From positions 11,925 through 56,262 of the forward strand of contig CAUDNR010004321.1 of NCBI GenBank assembly GCA_958430865.1: a stretch of DNA of 44,338 nucleotides. The letters are read 5' to 3'. Each line of letters begins with the position of its first letter. Position 1 is the stretch's first letter. The notes under the pieces are model-generated. The model ran no database searches. It had not been told where the DNA came from and saw only the letters and a program-made list of their open reading frames with translations. Source of the DNA: Entrophospora sp. SA101 (taxonomy: Eukaryota > Glomeromycota > Glomeromycetes > Entrophosporales > Entrophosporaceae). The position numbers and the translations under genes were made by a program. Below are positions 10,095 to 20,539 of this stretch, one piece after another.

Positions 10095-10424
10095 GACAGG
10101 ACGTTATACCGGCAAGATGTTTTCTAATACATCCTATCAGTTTAGCATAACATTTCTTTTATTTTCCTGCCATAACTATATCATGTCAGGTAATGTTAGC
10201 TGATTAGCTGGCTAATCTGTTTAGGTCTATTAAGTCTGCTAAGCCTTTTAAGCCTGTTAAACCGTTTATTAGTCAGCTAATTGGCCAACATCACATATAT
10301 GTCATTAATGAATAATTATAGTAATGAATGACATGATATAGTTATGGTAGGAAAATAAAAGAAATATTATGTTAAACTGATAGAATGTATTAGAAAATGT
10401 CTCGGGGAGGGAGAAACGTTCTGT
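10095..10424. mobile_element. Fold-back (long inverted repeat) element
   Basis: An arm of about 90 bp (10095-10188) is matched in reverse complement by 10329-10424. The best-conserved part runs from TTTTCTAATACAT to the ATATCATGTCA end. The spacer contains a separate MITE (10189-10296) and a smaller palindrome around TGTCATTAATGAATAATTAT (starting 10300). No coding capacity. It is a non-autonomous fold-back or MITE-type element of undetermined superfamily. Confidence 0.75.
10189..10296. mobile_element. Second hAT-like MITE, nested inside the fold-back element
   Basis: The left end reads TAATGTTAGCTGATTAGCTG and the right end GTCAGCTAATTGGCCAACATC (given here one base shorter than the pairing region on each side). 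These are related to the TAGTGATGTTAGCCG element at 255-405, and the inside again carries TTAAGCC/GGCTAA words. It lies exactly between the arms of the fold-back element, so it probably inserted later. Termini have diverged and no target duplication is certain. Confidence 0.6.
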
Positions 10425-11182
10425 TGAGGAAACGAACGTCTTGGAAGGGAAACAGTTATTGGGAACCACATATACAATGAATGTTTTTACACGGATTAGC
10501 CATTAGGTCTTAATGTTAATACTAATCTAAAAAAATAATAATAATAGTACAGTCAAGTGAAATGCAATTAGCATTAGTAATTTTGGCATAACGAATTTTA
10601 AAATTTTTTCTTATGTATCTTGATTATAGATAGTAATGATTAAACTACTATTACTCAAAATGCTTTGTGCATTCTTTTTTAGTAATTTTGTATGAGCTTT
10701 TTATAACCATTGGACATTGGAGCACGGCAATGAGTTTATTTGATTCAAGCAAGTTTTTCATAAAATTCATAATAATAATAGTATGGCGATGAATAATTAG
10801 GATACGATCCATGGAGTGAAGATTTTTCTGGTGATTCATTTGTTAAAACACTTGATTATATAGATTTATATTATTTATCTAAATATACGGTATGTGCGCT
10901 TGAGATCATCATCTTAAAATGAGATTAAGATGAATTGCCAAACTGACAATATTTTGTTAACAAAAAACAAATAGTATTATAGTATAAGATGCTTTAGCAA
11001 AATTAGAAACAAGATAACTCAACTCCGATTCATCACCCAAAAAAAGAAAATTATCATATGACCGTGACTTTCTGTATATATCCACCAGGATAATAAGTAA
11101 ATTCGTGTGACCATCCTCTATGTCACGTGTCCAACAATCAACAAAATCTAAATTTTGAAAATTTTTTATGATAATAGAAATA
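10425..11182. other. Intergenic region upstream of the MPP-alpha fragment
   Basis: No recognised gene. A minus-strand open frame of 86 codons (10957-11217) overlaps the start of the MPP-alpha fragment and shows no known motif, so it was not called. A CACGTG E-box-like palindrome lies near 11124, about 60 bp before the MPP-alpha start. Confidence 0.4.
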
Positions 11183-11728
11183 ATGTTAGCATTAAGATTA
11201 AGATTATCGTTGTCCAAAACTTTTCATCGACAAGTTCAACAAAATTTATCAAAAACATATAGGTTTGCTTCTACAACAACAAATTCATTGAATTCAACAA
11301 CAAAAGTTTGTCCAACTATTTATTATTTTATATATTATACATGTAAAAAATTTATAATTTATTGCTAAATGAATAATAAATGAATAGGTTTCAAATGTAT
11401 TATCAACATCATCAAATATAAATAATAATGTTGCAAAAATAACTACTCTGCCAAATGGTGTACGTGTTACAACTCAAAATATACCTGGTCACTTTTCAGC
11501 AGTTGGAGTATATGTTGATACAGGTTCAAGATATGAAACTGAAAAAAATATCGGGGTGTGTCATTTTATAGATCGATTAGCTTTCAAGGTATTTATATCT
11601 ATGTATGTATATATGTATATATAGAAAGAGCAGCAATAAATAATAATGTAATTAATCATTTTTTTATTTTTTAGAGTACAGAAAACCGATCAGAAGAAAA
11701 AATGATTGAAACAATGGAATACAAATAA
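11183..11728 (+). pseudogene. Truncated mitochondrial processing peptidase alpha subunit gene
   Basis: Three exons (11183-11305, 11388-11588, 11675-11728) join in frame to 125 residues. The first is a basic, Ser-rich mitochondrial targeting sequence (MLALRLRLSLSKTFHRQVQQ). The second carries the diagnostic N-terminal part of MPP-alpha: TTLPNGVRVTTQNIPGHFSA, VDTGSRYE and GVCHFIDRLAFK. The third begins STENRSEEKMIETMEY, then reads K-stop-GN where the family has LGGN. After the stop, GNCLHKK still resembles the family, but nothing further downstream does. A complete MPP-alpha is about 500 residues, with its substrate-guiding glycine-rich loop much later, so this fragment cannot work as the subunit. 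The intact introns mean it arose by DNA duplication, not from an mRNA. A five-codon longer start (11168) is possible. Confidence 0.8.
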
Positions 11729-12140
11729 GGAAATTGTTTGCACAAAAAACTTCAACCGTTCTTATATATGTATTTTATATAAGTTTTAGTTTTACAAATC
11801 AATTTTTTTATTGTATATTTTAAATAAAACAAACAAACAAATAAACGTGGCCTAGCTATTTAATCTTTTCCTTATATGTGAATGCCTCCCATCCATTAAA
11901 TATTCATGATGGTCATGATTATTATTCAATACATTTGATGTTAATAGTAATGATACCAAGGTCATGCAGTAATAAAACTTTTAATAATGCATGTCTACCC
12001 AGATCTCTGGGTTCACAATAATGAATAAAACCTGATGTTCACCATAGGTGTCAGATTTAATTAAAATTTTCTTATCACAAACAAATCAACAGGATGCTTT
12101 CACATCTCCTCATAACCATAGAATTTTTCCATAAACAAGG
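11729..12140. other. Intergenic stretch before the sequence gap
   Basis: AT-rich sequence with AAACAAAC runs after the MPP-alpha fragment, then the right copy of the 37-bp inverted repeat (11975-12011). Nothing else is recognised up to the gap. Confidence 0.5.
11975..12011 (-). repeat. Right copy of the 37-bp perfect inverted repeat
   Basis: Exact reverse complement of 180-216. Similarity continues more weakly for about 20 bp inward and about 15 bp outward, with one-base gaps, as expected for two dispersed copies of the same element. Confidence 0.75.
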
Positions 12141-12150
12141 NNNNNNNNNN
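12141..12150. other. Assembly gap of 10 N
   Basis: Ten Ns. The true gap length is unknown. It falls just upstream of, or inside, a Gln-rich gene, so the 5' part of that gene may be missing. Confidence 0.95.
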
Positions 12151-12604
12151 ATCAATTCACACAGCATCAACAAAAATTTTTAGAACAACAGGAACAAAAC
12201 TTTAAAAACAACAACAACAGCAACAACAACATCAAATTCATAAACAACAACAACAACTTCGAAAATTCGAACAATTCCAAAAACAACAACTTCATCAACA
12301 ACAACTTCATCAACAACAACAACAGATTCAACAACAACTTCATCAACAACAGATTCAACAGCAAATCCAACAAGAGCTTGATCAACAGGCGCAATTGCTT
12401 CAACAATTACAACTACAGCCACAAATGGTCACACCAACACCAACACCACCACCACAACTTCTTATGACTGGTGATGGCTTAATCATTGACCAAAGTCTAA
12501 CTATGCAAAATAGCCCCGCTGCATTCTATTACGGATATCCATCTTCACCAACTCCACCACCGTCAAATCCACAAAATCAGCCGCCCTACAATCCATATAG
12601 TTAA
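12151..12604 (+). CDS. Gln-rich protein, C-terminal part (5' end lost at the gap)
   Basis: The frame opens at the gap with QFTQHQQKFLEQQEQNFK. It continues, after one frame change in the run AAAAACAAC near 12210, as a long Gln-rich stretch (QKQQLHQQQLHQQQQQ and similar). It ends with a Pro-rich tail (TPTPTPPPQ, SSPTPPPSNPQNQPPYNPYS) and a stop at 12604. One extra A at the homopolymer would restore a single frame. Next to a gap, a sequencing error is as likely as a mutation. Such tails occur in fungal transcription regulators and endocytic adaptors, but nothing here identifies the protein. Minus-strand Leu- and Val-rich frames over the same bases are shadows of the CAA repeats. Confidence 0.6.
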
Positions 12605-12892
12605 TTGTATGAGAAATTCATGTAAATATTATAATACGATACTTTATTTTATTTTTATTTCATTTTATATATTTATTCTGTATTTTATTTATTTAATTTA
12701 TAAACATAATAATCAAAAAAAACATAAAAAAACTGTTTATTATTTATTATTTTCGGGAAAACACTTTGTATTTATTATTAATTATTTAATATTAATTAAA
12801 CATAGATTAAATTTAAGTTAAATAATAAATATAATGAATAATATATAATGAATAAATGAATATGGTTAACATAATTGATAAATAAAACAACC
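12605..12892. other. AT-rich spacer
   Basis: Very AT-rich 3' flank between the Gln-rich gene and the Plavaka pseudogene. No feature recognised. Confidence 0.5.
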
Positions 12893-15015
12893 ATGTTTCA
12901 AAGGAATGAAAATAGCTCATCTGTTGATGTAGAATCTAATGGAGATGTTGAATCCAATTATGTATATTTACACATTTTACTTTAATTCATTGGTTATTTA
13001 TTATTATCCTTATTAAATTTTTTTCAATTGTTTCAGAATGTTATTGATTACTTATTCTGAATCTGATACAGAGTCTGCTATTGAATGTAATTACAAGGAT
13101 GTCTTTACAAATCAGGAGGAGAGTTTGAGTCAAGAATTAACTTTCCCAAACAGTACATATGCAGATTTCATGAATTTAGTAGGTATAATACCTATATTCA
13201 TTGATTTATTCAAATAGAACCATATGGAAATTTATTTAAATTTTCTTGAGTTGTTCAACACAAACTGTCTAATAGTGTAGGAGATGCCATAATAGGTTCT
13301 TTAATAGACATAAAAAACAAATCATAGTTTGCCAGGTTCTACTAGAATTGGTCACCAATTTATGGATAAAATAAATTTTAGTTGTTCAGATTTTCAAAAA
13401 ATTAAAATTGTTGATTATGAAAATGAGGAATATTTTTTATATTATAGATCTATAATTAATGGGATTAATGAGAAACTATCAAAAGGGATAATGATATTCA
13501 GGATAACACGATGCTTATTTTTATAGACATTGAAGTTAATCACATAATATTATAACTAATGTTTTCATACTATTTACCAGATACAAATCAGTGATAATTA
13601 CAATGAGCAATGGTCAGGAAAGTTGCATCTTCAACAATACTTTATGAGTCAAAATTGCTTTCAATAATTATATATTCTGATGCCACTAATTGTGATAATC
13701 TTGGTAAAACTATGAAACATCTCATATATATTACTTTAGGAAATATACTAGTTTGTCTTCGAAATAAGCCAGAATCTAAAACACTAATTGCTTATTTGCT
13801 CATTTTAAAAACCACAATTATTTCATAGAAAAGTTCAGCAGTGTTCAAATCTGCACAAAGATTGGCATTTATGAAATCATTGAAGATATTATTTGATCCA
13901 ATCTATAAACAGTATGAAGATGGAACTATTCTTGAAATTAATAAAAGCTATATCTGGTGTGTATTGAAGCTATCTTTTATCATATCAGATTTACCAGAGG
14001 CATCAGCATTTTGCACAACTTATAAATCTTACAATTCGAAATTACCTTATCATACTTGTTTAGTTGAAAAAGAAAATTTAAACAATATGAATCTATCCTC
14101 AGAAAATATTTTATTACAAACACCAGATCACATGAAACAAGTCTTATGAGATGGGAATGATAAAGCCTACTCAATCTATCCAATAGAAAATATTTTTTGG
14201 AAATTTAAGTATGAAAATTAAGTAATAGTTGAGTGATAGTTTTATGTACTTTGTTACTTATAATAATATAAAAATAATTATGTAGGGAATTTAATACTTA
14301 TAGTGCAACAGTTCCAGACAGGATGTACCATCTTGATTTAGGACCTTTTCCCTATCAATTACAATTAAACTTGTGAATTATTAAAATCATTATATGGTCA
14401 GGCATTAATTGATAAAATAGATGAACATTTTTCTAAAATTCCAAGATATCCAAACTTGAAAATCTTTAAAAATGGATTAAAAGAATTAAATAGATTTACT
14501 GCACATGAATATAGAATATGATACAAGTTTGTACATTTGTTATTGATAATCTTATAGATGATAGTGATAGCAAAATTTTGAAAGATTTGAGTGAACTTTA
14601 TTATTTGTGGAATAAGATGTATATGATTAGTAGGAGTGAATCATTTAATGAATCATTATTAAATGAATTTGAAGTGAATAACTATTTGTATATCTTTTTA
14701 TAATAAATTTTAAAGAATCTGCTTGCCAATAAATATTGTATTTTATAGCAAATAATCTATAGATGGTCAACTCAATTTGTAAAAATTTTAGGAAGATATT
14801 CTCCAACAAATTTAAATCTTCCTAAGCTTCATTCCTGGAAATACCACATCATTGATTCCATAAGATCATTTGGGTCCATAAATGTGATTACTACAGATAA
14901 TTTTGAAACACTTTGTAAGTTTTGTGTAAAGGAGGAACCTTATAAATTGTCAAATAAAAAAAATACTTCTTTGCAAATGTTGACTATGATTAAGGTTGCT
15001 TGCCGAAAATTTTAG
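12893..15015 (+). pseudogene. Decayed Plavaka-type DNA transposase gene
   Basis: The plus strand carries, in correct order but in changing frames, pieces of a Plavaka (KDZ-related) transposase. There is an N-terminal acidic region (MFQRNENSSSVDVESNGDVE), then SPGSTRIGHQFMDK-like and NYNEQWSGK pieces. The catalytic-region signature LLSIIIYSDATNCDNLGKT with IYITLGN and LRNKPESKTLIAYL follows at 13650-13800. ASAFCTTYKSYNSKLPYHTC comes next, then YHLDLGPFPYQ, IPRYPNLKIFKNGLKELNRF and TAHEYR. The end reads LPKLHSWKYHIIDSIRSFGS with ITTDNFETLCKFCVKEEPYK. Many stops and frameshifts make it inactive. The reading continues across 14764, the start of block B, so U and B were already neighbours before the duplication. 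After the stop, TCGGAACTCTG-type words repeat at 15022-15075 and may be subterminal repeats of the element. Confidence 0.85.
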
Positions 15016-15899
15016 TGACTGTCGGAACTCTGTCGAAACTCTAATAAACAATTAATGCATAACCTATCGGAACTCTGGAGGAAATTCTCACAACCGCACT
15101 TCCCCTCTGTGGATCCGCAAATTTGCTCAATTGACACACATTACTATTACTATTACACTGCATCCAAGTTCGCCAAAAAAAATTTTTTTCATGACTTTTT
15201 TTTTATTTGGTAGAATAAATTTCAAAGATTTCAAAATATAAAAAAAATGTATTATAACTTTTTGTCTTTTCTAACCTTTATATTAGGCATCGCCAGATTC
15301 CAAGGATTTTACATATAAAATTGAAATATTTAAGAAAAAATTTTTTTTTTGTTTTTATTTGTAGTAAACATATAGAATATGGGTTTTTATTACGAAAAAA
15401 CCTTTTAAACAATAAATTTTCAGCCTAAAGCTTAGTTTTTTTATATTTTATATAAATATGTCTTTTTATTCTTTTTATTATTATCAAAATCCATTTTTTT
15501 ATTAAAGCTCTTATTATTTGTTATAAACAATATATATTAGAATAAAAGTTTCTATGTTTTTATGTGTATGTTGATATGCGTTGTGGTTTTAATTATAGGG
15601 AGGTGTGAGATTCCATTTTTTATAATTAACTTATCTCTGCGAAACAAGATAAATACGTTAAATACGTGAATTTGAATTTTATTTTATTTTATCAAAAATA
15701 TAAATAATTAAAAACAAACAAATTACTATTAATATCTACATTTGTTAAACTGTTTAATGTCAAAATATAAAAAATAGTTATCATTGTTGGTGGTGTTGTT
15801 TTTGTTTACAATCAAAAGAAAAAATTTAAATTCTAACTTCTAAATTCTAAATTCTAAATTATTAATACGAGAAAAGCCTTTAAGACCAATCAATACTTA
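15016..15899. other. Spacer between the Plavaka remnant and the Asn-rich gene
   Basis: Contains the TCGGAACTCTG repeats just after the transposase remnant, long A and T runs, and a short CTAAATT tandem repeat at 15838-15860 in the presumed 3' flank of the Asn-rich gene. No coding sequence is recognised. The second copy is at 31148-32031. Confidence 0.5.
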
Positions 15900-16688
15900 T
15901 TATTTAGACTTGATGTTTTGAAGTAGAAAAGTGATGTAACTTAGTTGTTCATCTCTGGTCATATTATTGAAATGTTGATCAACAAAATTATTTGCGACAG
16001 AATTTTGATGACGATGATTGAAATAATAATTATTATTGTCAAAAAAAGTATTCATACAATTAATCCTCATGGCATTAGTTAGATTCTGGTTACCAATAAT
16101 ATCATAATTGATAATGCTAATTGGGTTAAATGAATTCTGACAAGCATTGCCAATTGTGTTAGTTGGATACTTGTCAACAAAGCCGTTATTGTTATTATTT
16201 ATAATGCTAGTTGCGCTAAATGAATTACCAATTGTATTAATATCACTAGCGATAACACCCGTTGGAACAATAAAGTTCTTTTGGTCAATGAAACCATTAT
16301 TGCTAGAAGTACCCATTGGAATGACAGTGTTACAGCCGACAAACTTATTTTGATCAGTGATGGAAATTTGACCAGGGTAGTTATTTTCGAAAGTATCGTG
16401 ACTGTTTTGACGAGTTGAATTATTGACAACGGAACTTTGATTATCACTACCAGGGTTATGATAAATATAATTATTAAAGCCAGCATTTCGATTAAGGTAA
16501 TTATCGTAGCCAGCATTTTGGTTAATGAAATTATAGTCACCAGGGTTTAAATGAATAAAATTGTTGTCTCTGGAGTTTTGATTTGGGCTCGAATAATGAT
16601 TATTAGCACTTGAATGAAGAACAAGATTTTGATTATTGTAATTTTGGTTATTATTATCGATATTGTCAAAATAATTTTGATGATACAT
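15900..16688 (-). CDS. Asn-rich decapeptide-repeat protein (262 aa), first copy
   Basis: A single open frame of 262 residues from ATG at 16688, very rich in Asn, Gln, Tyr and Phe. Residues 41-80 are four exact 10-residue units: DNNFIHLNPG, DYNFINQNAG, YDNYLNRNAG and FNNYIYHNPG. Later come looser GFIDQKNFIV and GFVDKYPTN units. The last 35 residues (NNFVDQHFNNMTRDEQLSYI, then TFLLQNI) are shared with the relatives at 20540 and 18764. There is no signal peptide, membrane segment or known domain. The composition suggests a disordered, possibly prion-like protein, but the function is unknown. It is the only member of the local four-gene family whose frame is intact. AT-rich DNA favours Asn codons, yet the regular 10-residue spacing and three relatives argue for a real gene. 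Confidence 0.65.
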   Translation of the reverse strand: MYHQNYFDNIDNNNQNYNNQNLVLHSSANNHYSSPNQNSRDNNFIHLNPGDYNFINQNAGYDNYLNRNAGFNNYIYHNPGSDNQSSVVNNSTRQNSHDTFENNYPGQISITDQNKFVGCNTVIPMGTSSNNGFIDQKNFIVPTGVIASDINTIGNSFSATSIINNNNNGFVDKYPTNTIGNACQNSFNPISIINYDIIGNQNLTNAMRINCMNTFFDNNNYYFNHRHQNSVANNFVDQHFNNMTRDEQLSYITFLLQNIKSK

Positions 16689-17056
16689 TTTTTTTTTTAA
16701 TATTTTAATTTTGAATTTATTGATCAGTAATAGTATTTATTCATATAAACTTTTAAAGAGTGCGATTCTCGCGATAATGCAAACTTGTTTAAAACCTGTT
16801 TTTTATCTAATTTTGGTCCAGCGTGCCAAGATTACGTATTAAAATTCGATCTGGATTGCCCACGGTCTAACAAATATGGAAATGATATTCGGGTTAATAT
16901 GGGATTTAAAATTACAAAAATAATTTTCTTTTTAAGGAAAAAATAAAGATTGGACTTCAGATAAAGTAAAAAAAAAAAGCATCGTGAGATTCTCCTCCAA
17001 GAAATTTTTTTACAAAAGAACAATGTCGCAAACAAATAAAATAAAATTACATTTTT

Positions 17057-17122
17057 ATGTCTGAATCTCGTCGCCGCTCTTTTTCTGGAAGAAATCATGA
17101 TCCTTTTATAGCCAACAAATGA
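17057..17122 (+). CDS. Possible small Arg/Ser-rich peptide or first exon
   Basis: ATG at 17057 opens MSESRRRSFSGRNHDPFIAN and one further Lys before a stop (21 residues). The codons are clearly richer in G and C than the surroundings, and the peptide is not low-complexity. It may be the first exon of an undetected gene or a broken 5' end. No splice donor is visible before the stop. The second copy is at 33189-33254. Confidence 0.25.
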   Translation: MSESRRRSFSGRNHDPFIANK

Positions 17123-18101
17123 AGAAAAGAACAAATTTCTATATATGGCGCAGTCGAATTTTGTATGTTAATATTAAGCTCACACAAAAAATCCAAAAAT
17201 GATTGATTTTAAAGAGGAAAAACATACATCCTGATCGGTTGTCATAAGATTTATGCAGCATTCTTCGCTATATCATAGACATAATCAAAATTTGCTTCTG
17301 CCTTTTTTTCGTTTTTGCTAAAGAAAGATAAAATTATAACGAAATATTTGCCTATATGAATGATATATATTTACTGTCAATAATAATAAACAATCCAATT
17401 TAAGTAAAGTTTATATGACAAAAATCTTCAACCATTGTGATTATTATCATTATCATTGTCGAAAAATTTTTTTTTAAAAATTATTACCTTTTGGTAGATT
17501 ATTGATTATTATAACAATAATAATTATTTAATAAATAAATAAAATGCTTAAAAAACGATCTATTTGTTATTTAATGGTTTCGTATTTTACATTTATCATC
17601 ATGAAAGCGAGTAATAATATTATTTTTATAACCATAATGCAATTTTTTTTTGCTGCAAATTATTTATAAGAATAATGATTTGATATTTTTTAAATTTTTA
17701 TCATTATGCATTATACTTTCTTAATATCAATATTAAAATCCGAAGCAAGTTCCAAGATGTATAATAATAAATAAATCTACGTGTCATATTTTAAATTTAA
17801 TTACTGTTTAATCAAACCATTGATTGTCAAAGCTTGAAAATAAGAATAAAATTTTATTAGATAAAAGCTAACATATCAAGAAGACTCTTTATACTCAAAA
17901 GTTAAAAAAGTTGAAATATCATTTGATCCATACGTTGGATTTTAAAAAAACTTATCATCATTCAATTCAGCTTTAAATTCATTAATCATTATCATTATAA
18001 GTTAATTTTTAGGATTTGGTCCAGTATTTCAAATAATTTGTATTACCGTCTAAATTTAATTTAATTATAATGCATGCATCATATATCATTAGAATGTATG
18101 G

Positions 18102-18608
18102 GGACATGGACAATAGAAAGATGGAAAACTGCAAAATCATGTCTTGAGAAATCCAAAAATCTGCGTCTTTATAACGATAGATTTTGGGTGTCATTTACAC
18201 AAAAAATTGTATTGTATTATTCTTTGAATGAAAAATATTTTATCTAAAAAATTAACATAGTTTGTGTAAGAAGCGCAGATTTGAGGTTATTCCCGGATTG
18301 GCAATTAATGGAAATTATTATTATTAATAGTGGAGATTGTTTCTAGGATATAATTAATCCTTGTAGCGCATTGCATATAGAAACGTTAATAACCCAAAAT
18401 CGCGATGTTTGTAGTTATCCACTTTTCTATTGTCCATGTCCAATTTACTATTTTTTAAAAAAAGCTTTAAGAAAATACAAAATTTTATTAAGAAAAGTGA
18501 CGTGTGGTTTTCAAGCCAAAACTCATCTTTGTGACGAATTGCATACGGGGGTGTTATTAACTCAAAATTACGATTTTAGTAGGTTTGTTCCTTTCTATTG
18601 TCCATGCC
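18102..18608. repeat. Three copies of a CTTTCTATTGTCCATGTCC motif
   Basis: The motif appears in reverse at 18102-18120 and forward at 18422-18441 and 18591-18608 with one or two changes. Upstream of both forward copies, similarity extends over about 45 bp (AACCCAAAATCGCGATGTTT against AACTCAAAATTACGATTTTA). This looks like one ancestral sequence copied twice, once inverted. The second copy is at 34234-34740. Confidence 0.6.
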
Positions 18609-18763
18609 AATATATTCTTCTCGAATAATACAATAATGAATTTTAAAATTTTTTGTTTATTGTTGATTATATGTTTATGATATTAATTCAACTAATTCAC
18701 AATATAAAATATAAAAAAGTAATATATAGAAAAATAAAATGTCAAATAATATAAAATAATAAA

Positions 18764-19240
18764 TCAGTTGATGTTATTGTTATATAGCAATTGATTTACA
18801 ATTTGTAGAATAAGTAATAGTAGTTGATTATTGTTGGTTTGATCGATGAATTATTCGCGGCAATAGAATTTTGATGATGTCCAACGAAATTATTATCCAG
18901 ATGATTAATATTTGTAGCAATGATTGGATTCTGGTCAATGATATTATTTTTATTCTAGTTAAGCTTTGGTCAACGAAACTATTATTACTGATAATACTTG
19001 AGGTTTGTTTGGCAATATTATTTTGACGAACAAAATTACCATCGTAAAGGTTTTGGTTAATATAATTGATTTCGACAGAGTTCTGGTTGTTTTTGTGACC
19101 AAAGTTATTGTCCCCATGGTTTTGATAAATCGGATTATTGTAGTGGTTGCTAGCGGTTTGGTCGACGTAATTATAATTAGGAATAAAGTCATTATTGTTA
19201 GAATCATTATTCTTATTAATATTGTTAGAATAATTTTAGT
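18764..19240 (-). pseudogene. Decayed member of the Asn-rich family, first copy
   Basis: On the minus strand the sequence reads NYSNNINKNNDSNNNDF, then PNYNYVDQTASNHYNNPIYQ, NFGHKNNQNSVEINYINQNL, YDGNFVRQNNIAKQTSS and NNSFVDQS. After a frame change it reads LDNNFVGHHQNSIAANN, and after another DQTNNNQLLLLILQIVNQLL to a TGA at 18764. The order matches the gene at 20540-21120, whose start MENYFNNINN aligns here with a sequence that has lost its ATG through a one-base deletion. It has no start codon and at least two frameshifts. Confidence 0.6.
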
Positions 19241-20539
19241 TTTTTTTATATATTGGTTACGAATTGGTTTGTTATATATTGGTTATGAGTTTATTTATTT
19301 ATTATATTTATTAGTGGTTGATAAAAAAAAAATTTTTTCGTTTTCGATTTTTCATCATTTTTATACATGAATTTAAGCGTGCAGATCAAAATCTGAAAAA
19401 AACGGAATTAAATGTTAATTTTCCGAAAGAATTTTTTTTCATTTGTTACAACATTTTTAAAAATTTTATGAAAAAAAAAAAAGAAAATATCCGACAACTC
19501 TTTTTTTTTCCGTAAATCAAAAATTTTTAATATTAAAGAAAAATCCGTATTTTTAAAGGACTATTTCCAGCCCTGGACAGTATAGATGTGTGTATGTTTT
19601 GTAAAGCCAGTATGTTTTTTTATTATAGACATACGTATTAACCAACCATAGTATGGGAGGCATACGAGTATAATAATATTAATTTCTACAAGAACTAGAA
19701 CCACCACATTTGCATGAAAAGTGCATGGTATCATGTGCTGCGCTATTACTATTTTCCGAAAACTTTGTGCTTTTAATATTAATATTAATATTAAAATCCG
19801 TGAAATATTCGGTAAATTGCAGTTTAAGCAGTTGCTGGAATTTCAAATTATAAAGTTACCTAATTTCAAAACCTTATAACTTTTTTTGTTAAATAATTCA
19901 AATAAAACTTTCTATTACGTTATTTTTCAGGCCTAGAATATTGTAAAAATAGAGAGTTTTGGTGAATTAGCCATAAAGATCTACATTTTTGGCATTATAT
20001 GATTTTGTTCCATTACATAAAAATTTATGTGCGGGCAGAAACAAATTATCGATATATCTTAAACTTAAATAAAAACAGCTTGGTTATTCATATTTAATGT
20101 TACACGTTAATGGAGTTAAATGTAACATCGAATATGTAAATAAATGCGTTCAATGTATACATTAGTGTTGGTCGCCAAACCTATTTTGAAGGGGCAAAAG
20201 TCGAAACTAAAATTAAAAGTTATATGTAAAACTAAATCAAAAGTCAAAACAGTTTCGATACTCTATGGTTTTGGAAACTAACATTAATCTACATGTACAT
20301 ATTAACCATTACTATTATGTATTATCAAAAAAAAATTGCATAAATCTTTACTTTTTTGATTCATAATAAAATTTAAAAAAATTAAAAATACAAATACCAA
20401 AACTAAAATTTAAAAATATAAATACCAAAAGTAAATTACAATAATAGAAAAAATAAAAAATGGCAAAAAAGATCAATAATAAAATAATAACTAATTAATG
20501 TGTTATTTAAATTAATTTATAATAAATTACTGTATTATT
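19241..20539. other. Spacer with a MITE
   Basis: AT-rich, with no gene recognised. It contains a MITE (20163-20286). Plus-strand open frames at 19005-19515 are antisense to the Asn-rich remnant or consist of Phe/Lys-rich A/T runs. The second copy is at 35373-36671. Confidence 0.45.
20163..20286. mobile_element. 124-bp hAT-like MITE, first copy
   Basis: The ends read TAGTGTTGGTCGCCAAACC and, on the other strand, TAATGTTAGTTTCCAAAACC, about 80 percent alike. The TAGTGTTGG start is typical of hAT elements. The flanking octamers are GTATACAT and ATCTACAT, which agree at six of eight positions and could be a decayed target duplication. Non-coding. Confidence 0.6.

Larger units (their letters stand above)
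16689..18763. other. Long spacer with little recognisable content
   Basis: The first 450 bp are locally less AT-rich and contain a small plus-strand frame (17057-17122). After that the DNA is AT-rich with no gene recognised. A repeated 19-base motif occurs between 18102 and 18608. The minus-strand frame 16832-17134 and the plus-strand frame 18371-18628 have no family resemblance and were not called. The second copy is at 32821-34895. Confidence 0.45.

Noticed and set aside
10957..11217. Minus-strand 86-codon frame divergent from the MPP-alpha fragment
   Set aside because: It overlaps the MPP-alpha first exon, lacks a recognisable motif and has no sign of splicing or relatives.
12167..12422. 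Minus-strand Leu-rich and Val-rich open frames
   Set aside because: They are antisense readings of the CAA/CAT-rich Gln-coding stretch on the plus strand.
6431..14763. Block U as an 8.3-kb insertion into an ancestral A-B junction
   Set aside because: The Plavaka pseudogene is continuous across the U/B border and there is no target duplication or terminal repeat at the ends of U, so deletion from the second copy fits better.
16147..16540. Hydrophobic frames on both strands inside the Asn-rich gene
   Set aside because: They are frame shadows of AAT/ATT-rich codons of the gene at 15900-16688. The same applies at 32279-32672.
18959..19515. Ile/Val-rich and Phe/Lys-rich frames near 19000-19500
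   Set aside because: Shadows of the decayed Asn-rich relative or translations of A/T runs, without coding features.
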